Below are positions 53,828-63,371 of a DNA stretch of 64,000 bases, in pieces; positions within the stretch are counted from its first letter, which is position 1; each line of letters begins with the position of its first letter. A program made the translations under genes and the position numbers. This DNA comes from Algoriphagus hitonicola (lineage in GTDB: Bacteria > Bacteroidota > Bacteroidia > Cytophagales > Cyclobacteriaceae). The stretch spans positions 24,694-88,693 of the forward strand of contig NZ_FOPC01000016.1 in the NCBI RefSeq assembly GCF_900113375.1, written 5' to 3'. The notes under the pieces were generated by a model that saw only the letters and a program-made list of their open reading frames with translations, was not told the origin of the DNA and searched no databases.

Positions 53828-55393
53828 TTAATTTCCTCCGTCCCACCACATTCTCGTGGCAAAGCTATCGCCTCCCATTCGGGAAACGGCAGCTTGGTAA
53901 TTTTCGGGATTGGAACCGATCTCATTTTCCCAGTATCTCAATCTCCTTGGGATAAAATTGCCCTCAAAGGCATTGGGATCCTCAGTTGGAGCCAATTCTG
54001 GATAACCTGTTCTTCTCCAGTTGGACCAGGCTTCGATGGCATTTAAGAAATTGGCTGCCCAGTATTCCTCACCGATTAATCGAAGTTTGTCCTCATTGGA
54101 AGCAGAACCAAATCCTCTACCGGCAATGTATGCGGCAGTTTCTTGAGCATCCACCGTAAAATCAGCGTCGAAATAGACCCAAGAATTGATCGCAGCTGCT
54201 ACACCATTGGAGAAATGGGTTTCTGCATCTGAAGAAATCCAGCCTTTTACCGCTGCCTCAGCTCTCATGAGCTCCACCTCAGCATAGGAAATCAAGTAAT
54301 AGGGATCTTCCCAATCCAAATATTTGAGATTAAGCATGGAGAAATTTCGCTGAACGATAGAGAAACCATCTAAGGTACCCTCGGGAACCACCTCTCCAAT
54401 ATTGGTCGAAGTGTAGCCATTTGGCATTCCAATCTGTGCGTCTGGATCAGTAATCCAAGTAGATGCATTCTCAGGATCACCAACTCCTCCTGTTAAGATC
54501 ATCTTGCGAGGATCATTGTTGGCATTCATCCAGTCCATCATCGTCGCAGAAATTTTGCAATCTCTTGAATATTTATAAGTGTTCCAATAGCCGTCATTAA
54601 GGCCGTTTCTGTTTACACCCTGTGGTCCGGAATCATATTGGATAAAAGCAATATCTTCATTGGAAGTAAAAGCACCACTGCTATTGGCTTCGGTAAAGAC
54701 CTGCTGAGCAGTTGTGGGGTCCACATTACTCATTCGCATGGCGATTCGCATCAAAAGCGCATTGGTGAACTTTCTCCATTTGCTGATATCACCTCCATAA
54801 AGAAAATCCTGAGCTCCCAATGAATTGGCAGATTCCGAAAAACGATCTCTTGCCGCTCTCAGATCTGCGATCATGGCAGTATAGATTTCCTCTTGACTAT
54901 CGTAAGCTGGGAACCAGTTCTCTTCTCCTTCCAAGCCTCTTCCAGCCTGGAAATAAGGAATATCCCCGTAGATATCGGTCATCCGATGCAGGTCAAAAAC
55001 CCGAAGTACAGTTGCTGCAGCGTTGAGATTTGCCTGTGCAGGATCTCCGTCGGTTCGGGTAATGACATGCGTCAATAATCTGACCACTCCTGTATAATGG
55101 GTTTGCATATAGGCACCGGAATACTGGGCATTATAGAAGTACTTATCCCCGCTGAAGTATCCAGCAGTAGATGCAGTTTGCTGCACCATCGTAGATGCAT
55201 ACAGCATAGCTATTCTGGTATTTTCATACTCTCCCCCTATCGCCAAAGTAGCTCTGGAGAACAAGTAAGACATATCAATATCGGTGGCAGAGTTTTGATC
55301 AATGTTCAGGTCCAAAAGCTCTGACTCACTACAGGAGGCAAAAGTCAGCGAACCTGCCATTAACATCACTGCCAGTTTATTTGAAATTTTCAT
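53828..55393 (-). CDS. SusD/RagB-family outer-membrane lipoprotein
   Basis: A 521-residue SusD-like lipoprotein of the SusD-like_2 type. The signal is MKISNKLAVMLMAGSLTFAS-Cys, then LLDLNIDQNSATDIDMSYLF. The helical body includes tetratricopeptide-like segments, and RTGYPELAPTEDPNAFEGNF and FIPRRLRYWENEIGSNPENY near the C terminus are typical closing motifs. It binds glycan at the surface above its SusC partner, whose gene is 15 bp upstream. The Met at 55393 starts the signal peptide and is preferred to the Met at 55408. Confidence 0.95.
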   Translation of the reverse strand: MKISNKLAVMLMAGSLTFASCSESELLDLNIDQNSATDIDMSYLFSRATLAIGGEYENTRIAMLYASTMVQQTASTAGYFSGDKYFYNAQYSGAYMQTHYTGVVRLLTHVITRTDGDPAQANLNAAATVLRVFDLHRMTDIYGDIPYFQAGRGLEGEENWFPAYDSQEEIYTAMIADLRAARDRFSESANSLGAQDFLYGGDISKWRKFTNALLMRIAMRMSNVDPTTAQQVFTEANSSGAFTSNEDIAFIQYDSGPQGVNRNGLNDGYWNTYKYSRDCKISATMMDWMNANNDPRKMILTGGVGDPENASTWITDPDAQIGMPNGYTSTNIGEVVPEGTLDGFSIVQRNFSMLNLKYLDWEDPYYLISYAEVELMRAEAAVKGWISSDAETHFSNGVAAAINSWVYFDADFTVDAQETAAYIAGRGFGSASNEDKLRLIGEEYWAANFLNAIEAWSNWRRTGYPELAPTEDPNAFEGNFIPRRLRYWENEIGSNPENYQAAVSRMGGDSFATRMWWDGGN

Positions 55394-55408
55394 AGTTCTG
55401 TGTTTCAA

Positions 55409-58400
55409 TTAAAAGTTGGCTGACAAATTAAATCCAAAGCTTCTGTTGGTCGGAAGTCCAAAGAATTCCAAACCTTGAGAGTTGCCGTCCACTGCATAGG
55501 CAGATTCAGGATCCACATTCGGGATATTTGACCAAAGAAGTGCCAAGTTTCTACCTACCACGGATAGCGACAGGTTGTTAAACGGCGTCTTTGAAGTGAT
55601 CGTACTTGGGAAAGTATATCCGAAGGAAAACTCTCTCAATTTGGCAAAAGAAGCATCGTAAACGATGTTTTCAGTCACCATCGCATATCGCTGCCAGTAC
55701 TGATCGATTAAATACTCGGAAGGATCATTGGGATTGGCTGGAATAGTCCAGGTATTGGCTTCTCCATTTGCAGTCACCCCGCTGACAGAAAGATTACCAT
55801 CTCTACCAATCAAAGTTTCTTGGTGCAAACCATTATTGTAAGCAAAATAGTTAGTACCTGAAACCATATGCCCACCCTGACGGATGTCAATCAAAGCATA
55901 CAATCGGAACCCTTTCCAAGTCACTGTATTACTCAAACCCGCAGAAATCGGATGTCTTCCCTCTGCGATCGTTTCAAAACCCTGAGTCGTCACCGGGAAT
56001 CCGTTTGCATCATAGACTGGCTGACCATCTACTTGCAAATGCTTGTATCCGGCAATCATTCCCAGCGGGTAACCCACGATATGGCGGATATTTTCCCGCA
56101 TCAATCGGGATTGACCCAAATTGATGAATTGGATCGGTTCGCCAGCGGCATTGGTTCCCAAGCTAAGCACTTCGGAAATGTTATTGGCAAAGTTGAAAGA
56201 AACATCCCATCGTACCGCACGTGCGATTGGGGTCACATTTAAGAGCATTTCGATACCTCGGTTGTTCAACTCACCGATATTTACCGTAGTCGAACCAAAA
56301 CCTGAAGTGGCCGAAATCCCCGTTGCGAGAATATCGTTTCTGGTCGTTCTATTGTAATAGGCGATATCTAATCCTACGCGGTTGTCAAAGAATCTCAAAT
56401 CAGCTCCAAATTCATATTCACTGGATCGGTATGGACCTAGGTTAGAGTTTGGAATGGAACCATTGTTAATTTGGCCCAAGTTTGCACCCAAGTGACCTGC
56501 TCCTACGAGTCCATAAGTCAAGTTAAGCGCATATGGGTTTGGTGCTCCACCTCCGGCTTCACCCCAAGATCCTCGGATTTTAGCAAAAGTAATGACCTCT
56601 GGAAGCGTCACCATGTCACTGATTACAGCACTCAATCCCAAGGAAGGATAGAAAAGCTTACTGTTTTCAGGTGTCAAGGTAGAGAACTGATCCTGTCTTG
56701 CCGTGGCATTGAAGAAGATCATGTTTTTGTATCCCACATTGGCTGACCCAAAATAGGAATTGATTCCATATTCGGAAAAGCCGTAAGTAATGGAAGGGGC
56801 CCGCACATTGTTTACCGAACTGAAGAAAGGAACCACCAGGTCATTTCCTCCACCTCTGAGGCTTTCGGCAGTTCTTCTCATCCGGTTACCACCGATAAAT
56901 CCATCGATGTCAAAATCCCCGAAGGTCTTATTGAAACCAATAAACAAATCCGCATTGTCCTCTCGGATGGTCCGCTCTGTCAAATTGTAATCACCCAATG
57001 GCTTGTAGGCTGTGCCATAAGGCTCTGAGGTACGATCCACTCGAGACTGGAAATCCAATCCGATTCGACCTTGCACATACAACCAATCCGTGATGTCATA
57101 TTTAAGAGACATATTTCCCAAGAATCGGTTGGTTTCGTCTTCACGGAAGAACTGATACGCTGCCCAATACGGGTTGGTCTGGAATACATTGGACTGGTAT
57201 CGAAGCTCAGTTCCGTCCTCTAAGGCACCGGGCTTGTCGGTCGTTCCTCTCATGACATCCAAGGGCAAATTGCCCGGTCTAACGAGCATGGAGAAGTTGG
57301 CATTTCCAGGAGAATCCGAAAGTCTAGGTCGGTTTTTGGCAAATTGATTAGAATATTGACCTGTGGCTGCCAAGGTGAATTTGCCGTGCTTACCATTGAT
57401 ATTGGCATTGACTACTCTTCGTTTAAATCCAGCATTGGGGACAATGTCTTTATTATCCAAGTCGGAGAAAGAAAAACGATAATTAGCATTTTCATTTCCT
57501 CCATCCAAGGCAACGGAATTATTCCAAGTGTAGGAAGTCTCAAAGAAATCCGATAGCTCTTCGCCGGTAAAAGCATAAGGACGCTGCTCTCCATCAAACT
57601 GCACCGAAGGAACACCGTCATATGGAGCACCCCAGCCGTTGTTTCCGGTATTGAGCGCTTCATCCTGAGTAGTCGGTCTTCTTCCGTCGATTCCCGGTCC
57701 ATATTGCCGTTGGAAATCGGTCTGATCCCATACCCGGTCAAAAGTAATGTTAGAGTTTACAGAGACACCGATTCCTGTTCGCTGAGCTCCACTTTTGGTG
57801 GTAATCAAGATGACCCCATTTGCAGCTCTCGCTCCATAAAGCGCAGCAGCAGCATTTCCTTTTAGTACCGAAATATTTTCGATATCGTCTGGGTTGATAG
57901 AGTTCAATCCATCTCCGGAGTCATTTCCACCCCACATCCCAGCATTGCCGAGGTTTCCTGATTCGATGGGAATCCCGTTGACTACATAAAGAGGTTGGTC
58001 GTTTCCTGTTAGGGATGAGCCACCTCGGATGACCACTCGGGTCGAGCCTGCAGCTCCGGTAGCTGGAGGGGTAACGTTTACCCCTGCTACTTTACCAGAA
58101 AGCGCATTCCCAAAGTTGATCGCGCGGGATTCGGTGAATTTATCACCGCCCACCTGGGTCACTGAGTAACCCAAAGATTTTTGATCCCGCTCCATTCCGA
58201 AGGCAGTGACCACTACCTCACTCAGGTCTGAGATATCTTCGCCCATGGCCACATCGATGACCGACTGATTGCCGACCGTAAACTCTTGTGGTTCAAAGCC
58301 TATAAATGAAAATACCAAGACCGAATTGGTCGTGGCGCTGATGGAATATTTACCGTCCACATCTGTGGTCGTACCGGTCTGGGTGGTTTTGTCCAGAACT

Positions 58401-58534
58401 GTCACTCCTGGAAGCGGTAAGCCATCCGAGGAGCTAGTGACTGTACCTGTCACTACTCGATTTTGGGAGAAAGCCTCGAAACTAACCAGCAGTATCAGCG
58501 CTAACCCCCATAAGAAAGATAGAATTTTTCTCAT
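55409..58534 (-). CDS. SusC/RagA-family TonB-dependent outer-membrane transporter
   Basis: A 1041-residue TonB-dependent transporter. A signal peptide (MRKILSFLWGLALILLVSFE) precedes a carboxypeptidase-regulatory-like domain (VVTGTVTSSSDGLPLPGVTV, about residues 25-100), then LSEVVVTAFGMERDQKSLGY and the plug domain with NDQPLYVVNGIPIESG. A long barrel follows, closing with NRSFGFNLSANF, whose terminal Phe is typical. An upstream in-frame Met at 58681 would add 49 unlikely residues, so 58534 was chosen. It imports oligosaccharides with the SusD partner. The first gene of the glycan-utilisation locus. Confidence 0.95.
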   Translation of the reverse strand: MRKILSFLWGLALILLVSFEAFSQNRVVTGTVTSSSDGLPLPGVTVLDKTTQTGTTTDVDGKYSISATTNSVLVFSFIGFEPQEFTVGNQSVIDVAMGEDISDLSEVVVTAFGMERDQKSLGYSVTQVGGDKFTESRAINFGNALSGKVAGVNVTPPATGAAGSTRVVIRGGSSLTGNDQPLYVVNGIPIESGNLGNAGMWGGNDSGDGLNSINPDDIENISVLKGNAAAALYGARAANGVILITTKSGAQRTGIGVSVNSNITFDRVWDQTDFQRQYGPGIDGRRPTTQDEALNTGNNGWGAPYDGVPSVQFDGEQRPYAFTGEELSDFFETSYTWNNSVALDGGNENANYRFSFSDLDNKDIVPNAGFKRRVVNANINGKHGKFTLAATGQYSNQFAKNRPRLSDSPGNANFSMLVRPGNLPLDVMRGTTDKPGALEDGTELRYQSNVFQTNPYWAAYQFFREDETNRFLGNMSLKYDITDWLYVQGRIGLDFQSRVDRTSEPYGTAYKPLGDYNLTERTIREDNADLFIGFNKTFGDFDIDGFIGGNRMRRTAESLRGGGNDLVVPFFSSVNNVRAPSITYGFSEYGINSYFGSANVGYKNMIFFNATARQDQFSTLTPENSKLFYPSLGLSAVISDMVTLPEVITFAKIRGSWGEAGGGAPNPYALNLTYGLVGAGHLGANLGQINNGSIPNSNLGPYRSSEYEFGADLRFFDNRVGLDIAYYNRTTRNDILATGISATSGFGSTTVNIGELNNRGIEMLLNVTPIARAVRWDVSFNFANNISEVLSLGTNAAGEPIQFINLGQSRLMRENIRHIVGYPLGMIAGYKHLQVDGQPVYDANGFPVTTQGFETIAEGRHPISAGLSNTVTWKGFRLYALIDIRQGGHMVSGTNYFAYNNGLHQETLIGRDGNLSVSGVTANGEANTWTIPANPNDPSEYLIDQYWQRYAMVTENIVYDASFAKLREFSFGYTFPSTITSKTPFNNLSLSVVGRNLALLWSNIPNVDPESAYAVDGNSQGLEFFGLPTNRSFGFNLSANF

Positions 58535-59043
58535 AGTTGGAAATAAATGGTTTGAATTAAGTTGAATTGGGATTTTGGGAATTCCCGGTTGAGTTAAATT
58601 AAAATAGAGTACTTTTTTTATCCATGAAATTTGGGTTAATGAACAAAACTTAATCTTAAAATCCGGTAAACAACTGATCAACCGCTACTTATTCTGGTGA
58701 TCAGACCAATGGCACTATTCTATTCGGGTAAAGCTAAAGATTTCAAAAATCTTTCAAAAACAATTCTATAATTTTTTTATACAAAAAACTTATTCTTTTT
58801 TAATTTTTTTTTAAAAGTAATCAAACAAGGGTTTTAAATTTTAAATTAAGGGGAATTCTTATTCAACATTTTTTGATGATCAATGCGGTTTCTATTAAAA
58901 ATCTATATCCACTTAACGTACTTCAATTAATTTAATTTAAGTTTTTTCAAAAAAAACCGAATTTTTTGCTGAAAAACATAAAAATCAAGACCCTTACTTT
59001 TAAATAATTTTGAATCCTTTAAAAATGATATTTTACCACTCAC
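58535..59043. other. Intergenic region between susC and glnN
   Basis: About 500 bp without a convincing gene. It is strongly AT-rich with many A and T runs, especially 58741-58960. The part nearest susC holds a predicted promoter and leader of about 190 nt. No tRNA, conserved small ORF or long repeat was recognised. Confidence 0.6.
58729..58758 (-). promoter_or_regulatory. Predicted promoter for the susC operon
   Basis: TTTG (58755-58758) and TAGCTTTA (58729-58736) are 18 bp apart on the minus strand. The -33 box is perfect and the -7 box differs from TAnnTTTG only in the last base. It would give a leader of about 190 nt before the susC ATG. Confidence 0.45.
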
Positions 59044-59072
59044 AAAAAAACCGCCCCTTTTTCAAGGGGCGG
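59044..59072 (-). terminator. Rho-independent terminator of glnN
   Basis: The arms 59051-59059 and 59064-59072 (CCGCCCCTT with AAGGGGCGG) form a 9-bp GC-rich stem with a 4-nt loop. On the minus strand it is followed by seven T. It lies 20 bp after the glutamine synthetase stop codon. Confidence 0.93.
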
Positions 59073-59092
59073 CTTAACTCTAAAAGACTTGT

Positions 59093-61255
59093 TTATCGAA
59101 TGAAGAGCATTTCGCGGTATTTGATCAATGGCCAAAGCTCATCGTCAACCAGAAGTTCCAGCTTATCCACTGCATATCGGATTTTATCAAAGAAGGCTTC
59201 TTTTACCTCTTTTTGATAACCTTTTGCACGCTTGATGATGTCTTCCTCTTTATTGAGTTTTCGACGGGCATCGATCATCGCAGTGACATTGAATTTGACT
59301 GCTTCGATATGACGGGATACATCTTTAATGGTCTCAATAGCAGCAGAATTATCCAAACCAAGACCTTTTAAGCCGTTGGCATTTTCAATCAATTTGTTTT
59401 GATATGTAATTGCAGTAGGGATAATATGATTGAGGGCCAAATCACCCATCACTCGGCTTTCGATCTGTACCTTTTTAATAAAGTCCTCCAGCATAATTTC
59501 ATGTCTTGCTGTGACTTCGAGCGGATTCATCACATTGTGACGCTCAAAAAGAGCCTGAACCTCTTTTTTCTCATAAATATCAAGCGCTTCAGGAGTAGAC
59601 TTCAAGTTGGCTAAGCCACGCTTTAAGGCTTCTTTCTCCCACTCTTCAGAATATCCGTCACCTTCAAATCTTACTTTCTTGGACTCCTTGATATATTTTC
59701 TGAGGACATTGACAATGGCAATTTTCTTCTCCTTGCCGCTGTTCATTTCCTTCTCGATATCCTTGGTCATTTGCTTCAAGGTTTCGGCCACGATTACATT
59801 CAAGACCGTCATAGGTCCGGCAACATTGGCGTGGGAACCTACTGCCCGGAACTCAAACTTATTTCCTGTGAAGGCAAATGGAGAAGTTCGGTTTCTATCG
59901 GTATTGTCAAGGATAATCTCTGGGATTTTAGAAATTCCCAGCTTCATATACATGTTATCCCCTTTTTCGATTTTGATGTTGCCATTTTTCTCCAGCTCAT
60001 CCAATACCTCTGTCAGAGTGGCACCGAGGAAAACGGAAATAATCGCCGGTGGCGCCTCATTGGCTCCCAATCGAAAATCATTTCCAGCAGAAGCAATACT
60101 CGCACGCAAAAGTCCCGCGTGATCGTACACCGCTTTTACAGTGGCGACTAGGAAGGTCAGAAACTGAAGATTTTCACGAGCAGAATTACTAGGTTGAAAT
60201 AGATTTACACCCGTGTCAGTGATCAAGGACCAGTTATTATGCTTACCAGATCCATTCACTCCTGCAAATGGCTTTTCGTGGAATAGCACCTTGAGATCAT
60301 GCTTCTCGGCGACCTTGTCCATCACATCCATCAAAAGCTGATTGTGATCTGTGGCCTTGTTGATTTCTTCGTAAATCGGGGCTACTTCAAACTGCCCCGG
60401 CGCTACTTCATTGTGACGGGTAGCCACAGGAATTCCTAATTTGAGCGCCTCAATTTCGAAATCCATCATAAAGTTTTTCACGCGAGTGGGGATGGATCCA
60501 AAGTAGTGATCTTCCAATTGCTGACCGCGTGCAGGGTTATGACCAAAGACAGACCGTCCAGCCATGACCAAATCCGGTCTGGCAGAGAACAAAGCCTTGT
60601 CAATCACGAAATATTCCTGCTCCACACCAAGAGAGGCAGTCACTTTACGCACATTTCGGTCAAATAACTGACAGATGGGTAAAGCTGCTTCGTTGATCGC
60701 TTCCATGGACTTTAACAAAGGAGTTTTATAATCCAATGCTTCGCCGGTGAAAGAGACAAAGATGGTCGGAATACAAAGGGTTTTTTCGAAAATGAAAATC
60801 GGTGATGAAGGATCCCAAGCGGTATATCCTCTCGCTTCAAAAGTAGATCGGATTCCACCATTGGGGAAAGAAGAAGCATCCGGCTCCTGCTGTACCAAAG
60901 CAGATCCCTTGAATTTTTCCAAACCTGCATGGGCATCAAAAAACGAATCGTGCTTCTCTGCTGTAGATCCAGTCAATGGCTGAAACCAGTGAGTATAGTG
61001 AGTAACACCTTTAGATAAAGCCCAAGTCTTTACTGCGGAGGCTACTTCTTCTGCGGTGGCTGTATCGATTTTGGTTCCTTTATCGATTGCCTCCATGATT
61101 TTTTTGTACACCGATGGTGCCAAAGACTGCTTCATTTGATCACCGCCGAAAACGTTGACCCCGAAGAAGTCTGAAATTTTTGGGGAAGGAGGAGTCACCT
61201 GAACTCGCTGTCTCGCCTGTACCATGGACAGGGCTTGATGTCTTAGTGTTGCCAT
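59093..61255 (-). CDS. glnN: Glutamine synthetase type III
   Basis: A 720-residue GSIII enzyme making glutamine from glutamate and ammonia with ATP; the length is typical for the type and much longer than GSI (about 470). Diagnostic segments are the N-terminal FFGVNVFGGDQMKQSL, THYTHWFQPLTGSTAEKHDS, EQEYFVIDK, FAGVNGSGKHNNWSLITDTG at the active site, and DNTDRNRTSPFAFTGNKFEF for the glutamate/ATP region. The C-terminal ~150 residues are helical. It is monocistronic with a strong terminator. Bacteroidota commonly use this form as their main glutamine synthetase. Confidence 0.97.
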   Translation of the reverse strand: MATLRHQALSMVQARQRVQVTPPSPKISDFFGVNVFGGDQMKQSLAPSVYKKIMEAIDKGTKIDTATAEEVASAVKTWALSKGVTHYTHWFQPLTGSTAEKHDSFFDAHAGLEKFKGSALVQQEPDASSFPNGGIRSTFEARGYTAWDPSSPIFIFEKTLCIPTIFVSFTGEALDYKTPLLKSMEAINEAALPICQLFDRNVRKVTASLGVEQEYFVIDKALFSARPDLVMAGRSVFGHNPARGQQLEDHYFGSIPTRVKNFMMDFEIEALKLGIPVATRHNEVAPGQFEVAPIYEEINKATDHNQLLMDVMDKVAEKHDLKVLFHEKPFAGVNGSGKHNNWSLITDTGVNLFQPSNSARENLQFLTFLVATVKAVYDHAGLLRASIASAGNDFRLGANEAPPAIISVFLGATLTEVLDELEKNGNIKIEKGDNMYMKLGISKIPEIILDNTDRNRTSPFAFTGNKFEFRAVGSHANVAGPMTVLNVIVAETLKQMTKDIEKEMNSGKEKKIAIVNVLRKYIKESKKVRFEGDGYSEEWEKEALKRGLANLKSTPEALDIYEKKEVQALFERHNVMNPLEVTARHEIMLEDFIKKVQIESRVMGDLALNHIIPTAITYQNKLIENANGLKGLGLDNSAAIETIKDVSRHIEAVKFNVTAMIDARRKLNKEEDIIKRAKGYQKEVKEAFFDKIRYAVDKLELLVDDELWPLIKYREMLFIR

Positions 61256-61287
61256 TTTCTACAATATGTGGTTTGATATTACCCCTG

Positions 61288-61295
61288 CAAAAATA
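61288..61295 (-). promoter_or_regulatory. Possible -7 element for glnN
   Basis: TATTTTTG on the minus strand matches TAnnTTTG and lies about 33 nt before the ATG at 61255. No TTTG was found at the expected -33 distance, so this is a weak call. Confidence 0.3.
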
Positions 61296-61433
61296 GAAAA
61301 ATACTTGTGATTTTTGCTTTTTGGATTTTTTTTGAGCCTATTTTTTGAAAAAATTACACTTTTATCAAAAAATACCCGTCATTTTTTACCCAAATGATGA
61401 AAAATATTGCGGTTTGGGATCGAAAATTGGAAA

Positions 61434-61464
61434 ATTGAAAACAAACGGAGAATGCTTACCTTTG
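61434..61464 (+). promoter_or_regulatory. Predicted promoter for mtaB
   Basis: ATTG (61434-61437) and TACCTTTG (61457-61464) are 19 bp apart on the plus strand. The -7 box is a perfect match and the -33 box differs in its first base. The expected transcript start is about 20 nt before the GTG start at 61491, with an AGAGGA ribosome-binding-like sequence in between. Confidence 0.65.
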
Positions 61465-61490
61465 CAAACTTATAATCAAGAGGAAATTAA

Positions 61491-62810
61491 GTGAAAAAAG
61501 TAGCCTTTTATACCTTGGGATGCAAGTTGAATTTCTCCGAAACGTCAACCATCAGCCGGCAATTTGAAGATCGGGGCTTTTTGAAAGTGGACTTTCAGGA
61601 AAATCCAGATATTTTCATCATCAACACCTGCTCGGTGACCGAGAATGCGGACAAGAAATGTAAAAAAATCGTCAAGGAGGCTAAAAAAATATCACCTAAC
61701 TCTTATGTGGCCATTATCGGCTGCTATGCGCAACTGAAACCACGAGAAATTTCCGAAATTAAAGGCGTGGATGCCGTTTTAGGTGCTGCCGAGAAATTTC
61801 GATTGCACGAACTTTTGGGCGATTTCGCCAAAGAACAGGAAGCTAAAGTCCTGGCCAGCGAAATCACCGAAGCCAAGTCCTTTAATAATGCCTATTCGAT
61901 CAATGATCGCACCCGTACCTTCCTGAAGGTACAGGATGGTTGCAATTATGGCTGTGCTTTTTGTACCATTCCGCTAGCCCGCGGCAAAAGTCGGAGCAAT
62001 ACCATCGAATCTGTGTTGGAGTCCGCTCGGGAAATCGCTCAGACCGATGTCAAAGAAGTCGTCTTGACCGGCGTGAATATCGGCGATTTTGGTATCGTGG
62101 ATGGAAAGCGGAACGAGCGCTTTGCTGATTTGGTTTTTGCACTTGATGAAGTAGGTGGAATCGATCGCTTTCGGATTTCCTCCATCGAGCCTAATCTGCT
62201 CACCAACGAAATCATTGCCTTTGCTGCCACTTCCAAGCGATTTGTGCCCCATTTTCATGTGCCCCTGCAGTCCGGATCCAATACTATTCTGCGAAAAATG
62301 GGTAGGCGCTACTTGCGTGAACTCTATGAAGACCGAGTCAGCAAAATCAAAACTTTGATGCCTCAGGCCTGTATCGGCGTGGATGTGATTGTGGGATTTC
62401 CGGGAGAAACGGACGAATTGTTTTTAGAAACCTATAACTTTCTCAATGAGCTCGACATATCTTACCTCCATGTGTTCACCTACTCGGAGCGGGCCAATAC
62501 CCGTGCCGCTGAAATGGAAGATGTGGTCCCTATGAAAAAGCGAAACGAGCGGTCCAAAATGCTCAGAATTCTATCTGAGAAAAAACGCCGTAAATTCTAT
62601 GAAGAAAATCTAGGAAAAACCTTCACCGTACTTTTTGAAGAAGATGTGGTGGATGGGAAAATGCATGGCTTTACCGAAAACTACATCCGTGTAGCCGCCA
62701 AATACGACCCCATGCTGATCAACGAAACCAAACTTGTGACCCTAGACCGAATCAATGAAGCTGGAAACGTGGAAGTTTTGGAGCCGGAAATGGTTTTTGA
62801 GCGGCATTAG
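61491..62810 (+). CDS. mtaB: tRNA t6A37 methylthiotransferase MtaB
   Basis: A 439-residue radical-SAM enzyme that methylthiolates t6A37 in ANN-decoding tRNAs. The N-terminal UPF0004 domain has three cluster cysteines (TLGCKLN, INTCSVTENADK, GCYAQL). The radical-SAM motif CNYGCAFC is at about residues 150-157 and is followed by TIPLARGKSRS. GVDVIVGFPGETDELFLETY and the C-terminal TRAM-like part (FTVLFEEDVVDGKMHGFTEN) complete the MiaB/MtaB architecture; TLGCKLNFSET is the MtaB rather than MiaB form. The start is GTG at 61491. Confidence 0.93.
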   Translation: MKKVAFYTLGCKLNFSETSTISRQFEDRGFLKVDFQENPDIFIINTCSVTENADKKCKKIVKEAKKISPNSYVAIIGCYAQLKPREISEIKGVDAVLGAAEKFRLHELLGDFAKEQEAKVLASEITEAKSFNNAYSINDRTRTFLKVQDGCNYGCAFCTIPLARGKSRSNTIESVLESAREIAQTDVKEVVLTGVNIGDFGIVDGKRNERFADLVFALDEVGGIDRFRISSIEPNLLTNEIIAFAATSKRFVPHFHVPLQSGSNTILRKMGRRYLRELYEDRVSKIKTLMPQACIGVDVIVGFPGETDELFLETYNFLNELDISYLHVFTYSERANTRAAEMEDVVPMKKRNERSKMLRILSEKKRRKFYEENLGKTFTVLFEEDVVDGKMHGFTENYIRVAAKYDPMLINETKLVTLDRINEAGNVEVLEPEMVFERH

Positions 62811-62916
62811 AGTCAACAAAATTCTTTCTGCATTAAAGTCCAAAGAAATTATTTTGGTAAATTTCAGAATCAAATATTCTGATTATCCGCTGTATTAAAA
62901 TAAAGAAAATAGGCTT

Positions 62917-63135
62917 ATGAGTACCCCTTTATCAAATCTACAGAAAGAATTGCTCAAAGTATTCTCCCATCAACTAAGTGAGGAAGAACTCCTTGATGTA
63001 AAAGAACTATTGGTGAAATATTTTTCTGAAAAGGCCATATCAAAAGCGGATAGAATTTGGGAGAAAGAAAAGTGGGATGATAAAAAACTTGATCAAATTC
63101 TTAGGGAATCAGCTCGGACTCCCTATCACAAATGA
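62917..63135 (+). CDS. Putative antitoxin of a PIN-type toxin-antitoxin pair
   Basis: A 72-residue, charged, helical protein (LQKELLKVFSHQLSEEELLD, VKELLVKYFSEKAISKADRI). The C-terminal part (WEKEKWDDKKLDQILRESAR) is the kind of extended helix that wraps a toxin. It overlaps the PIN gene by 4 bp (ATGA), the usual antitoxin-first arrangement. The family was not recognised by name, so the assignment depends on size, composition and the partner gene. Confidence 0.75.
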   Translation: MSTPLSNLQKELLKVFSHQLSEEELLDVKELLVKYFSEKAISKADRIWEKEKWDDKKLDQILRESARTPYHK

Positions 63136-63371
63136 AAATCGTTTTAGACACAAACGTTTTACTTGTTAGCATTTCTAGTAGATCACCTTATCATTGGATT
63201 TTTAAAAAATTGCTAGCCCGAGAATTTCAGATTTTGGTCTCAACAGAAATACTAACCGAATATGCTGAAATAATTGAAAGACATATGAGCTCCGAAATTG
63301 CCGAAAGCGTTTTAGGCGTATTGGAAAATTTACCTAATGTCCAATTAGGGCATCTTGGAAAATTCCTTTGA
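63132..63371 (+). pseudogene. Truncated PIN-domain toxin (COG1569-like)
   Basis: Only 79 residues remain of a family that is usually about 135-145 long. The first half is intact: MKIVLDTNVLLVSISSRSPY with the first acidic residue Asp6, and STEILTEYAEIIERH with the second acidic position. After NVQL the frame changes to GHLGKFL and stops, where full-length homologues have a segment with the remaining acidic residues (a DPDDNKF-like motif). The metal site is therefore incomplete and the ribonuclease is probably inactive. The break lies beside the IS element, which likely caused it. Confidence 0.75.

Noticed and set aside
59607..60122. 171-codon plus-strand open frame inside glnN
   Set aside because: Lies opposite the conserved active-site region of glutamine synthetase, which explains the long stop-free run.
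63321..63364. Direct repeat TTGGAAAATT at 63321 and 63355, considered as target-site duplication
   Set aside because: Both copies are on the same side of the transposase, and the motif is low-complexity and occurs elsewhere (for example near 61427), so it does not mark insertion ends.
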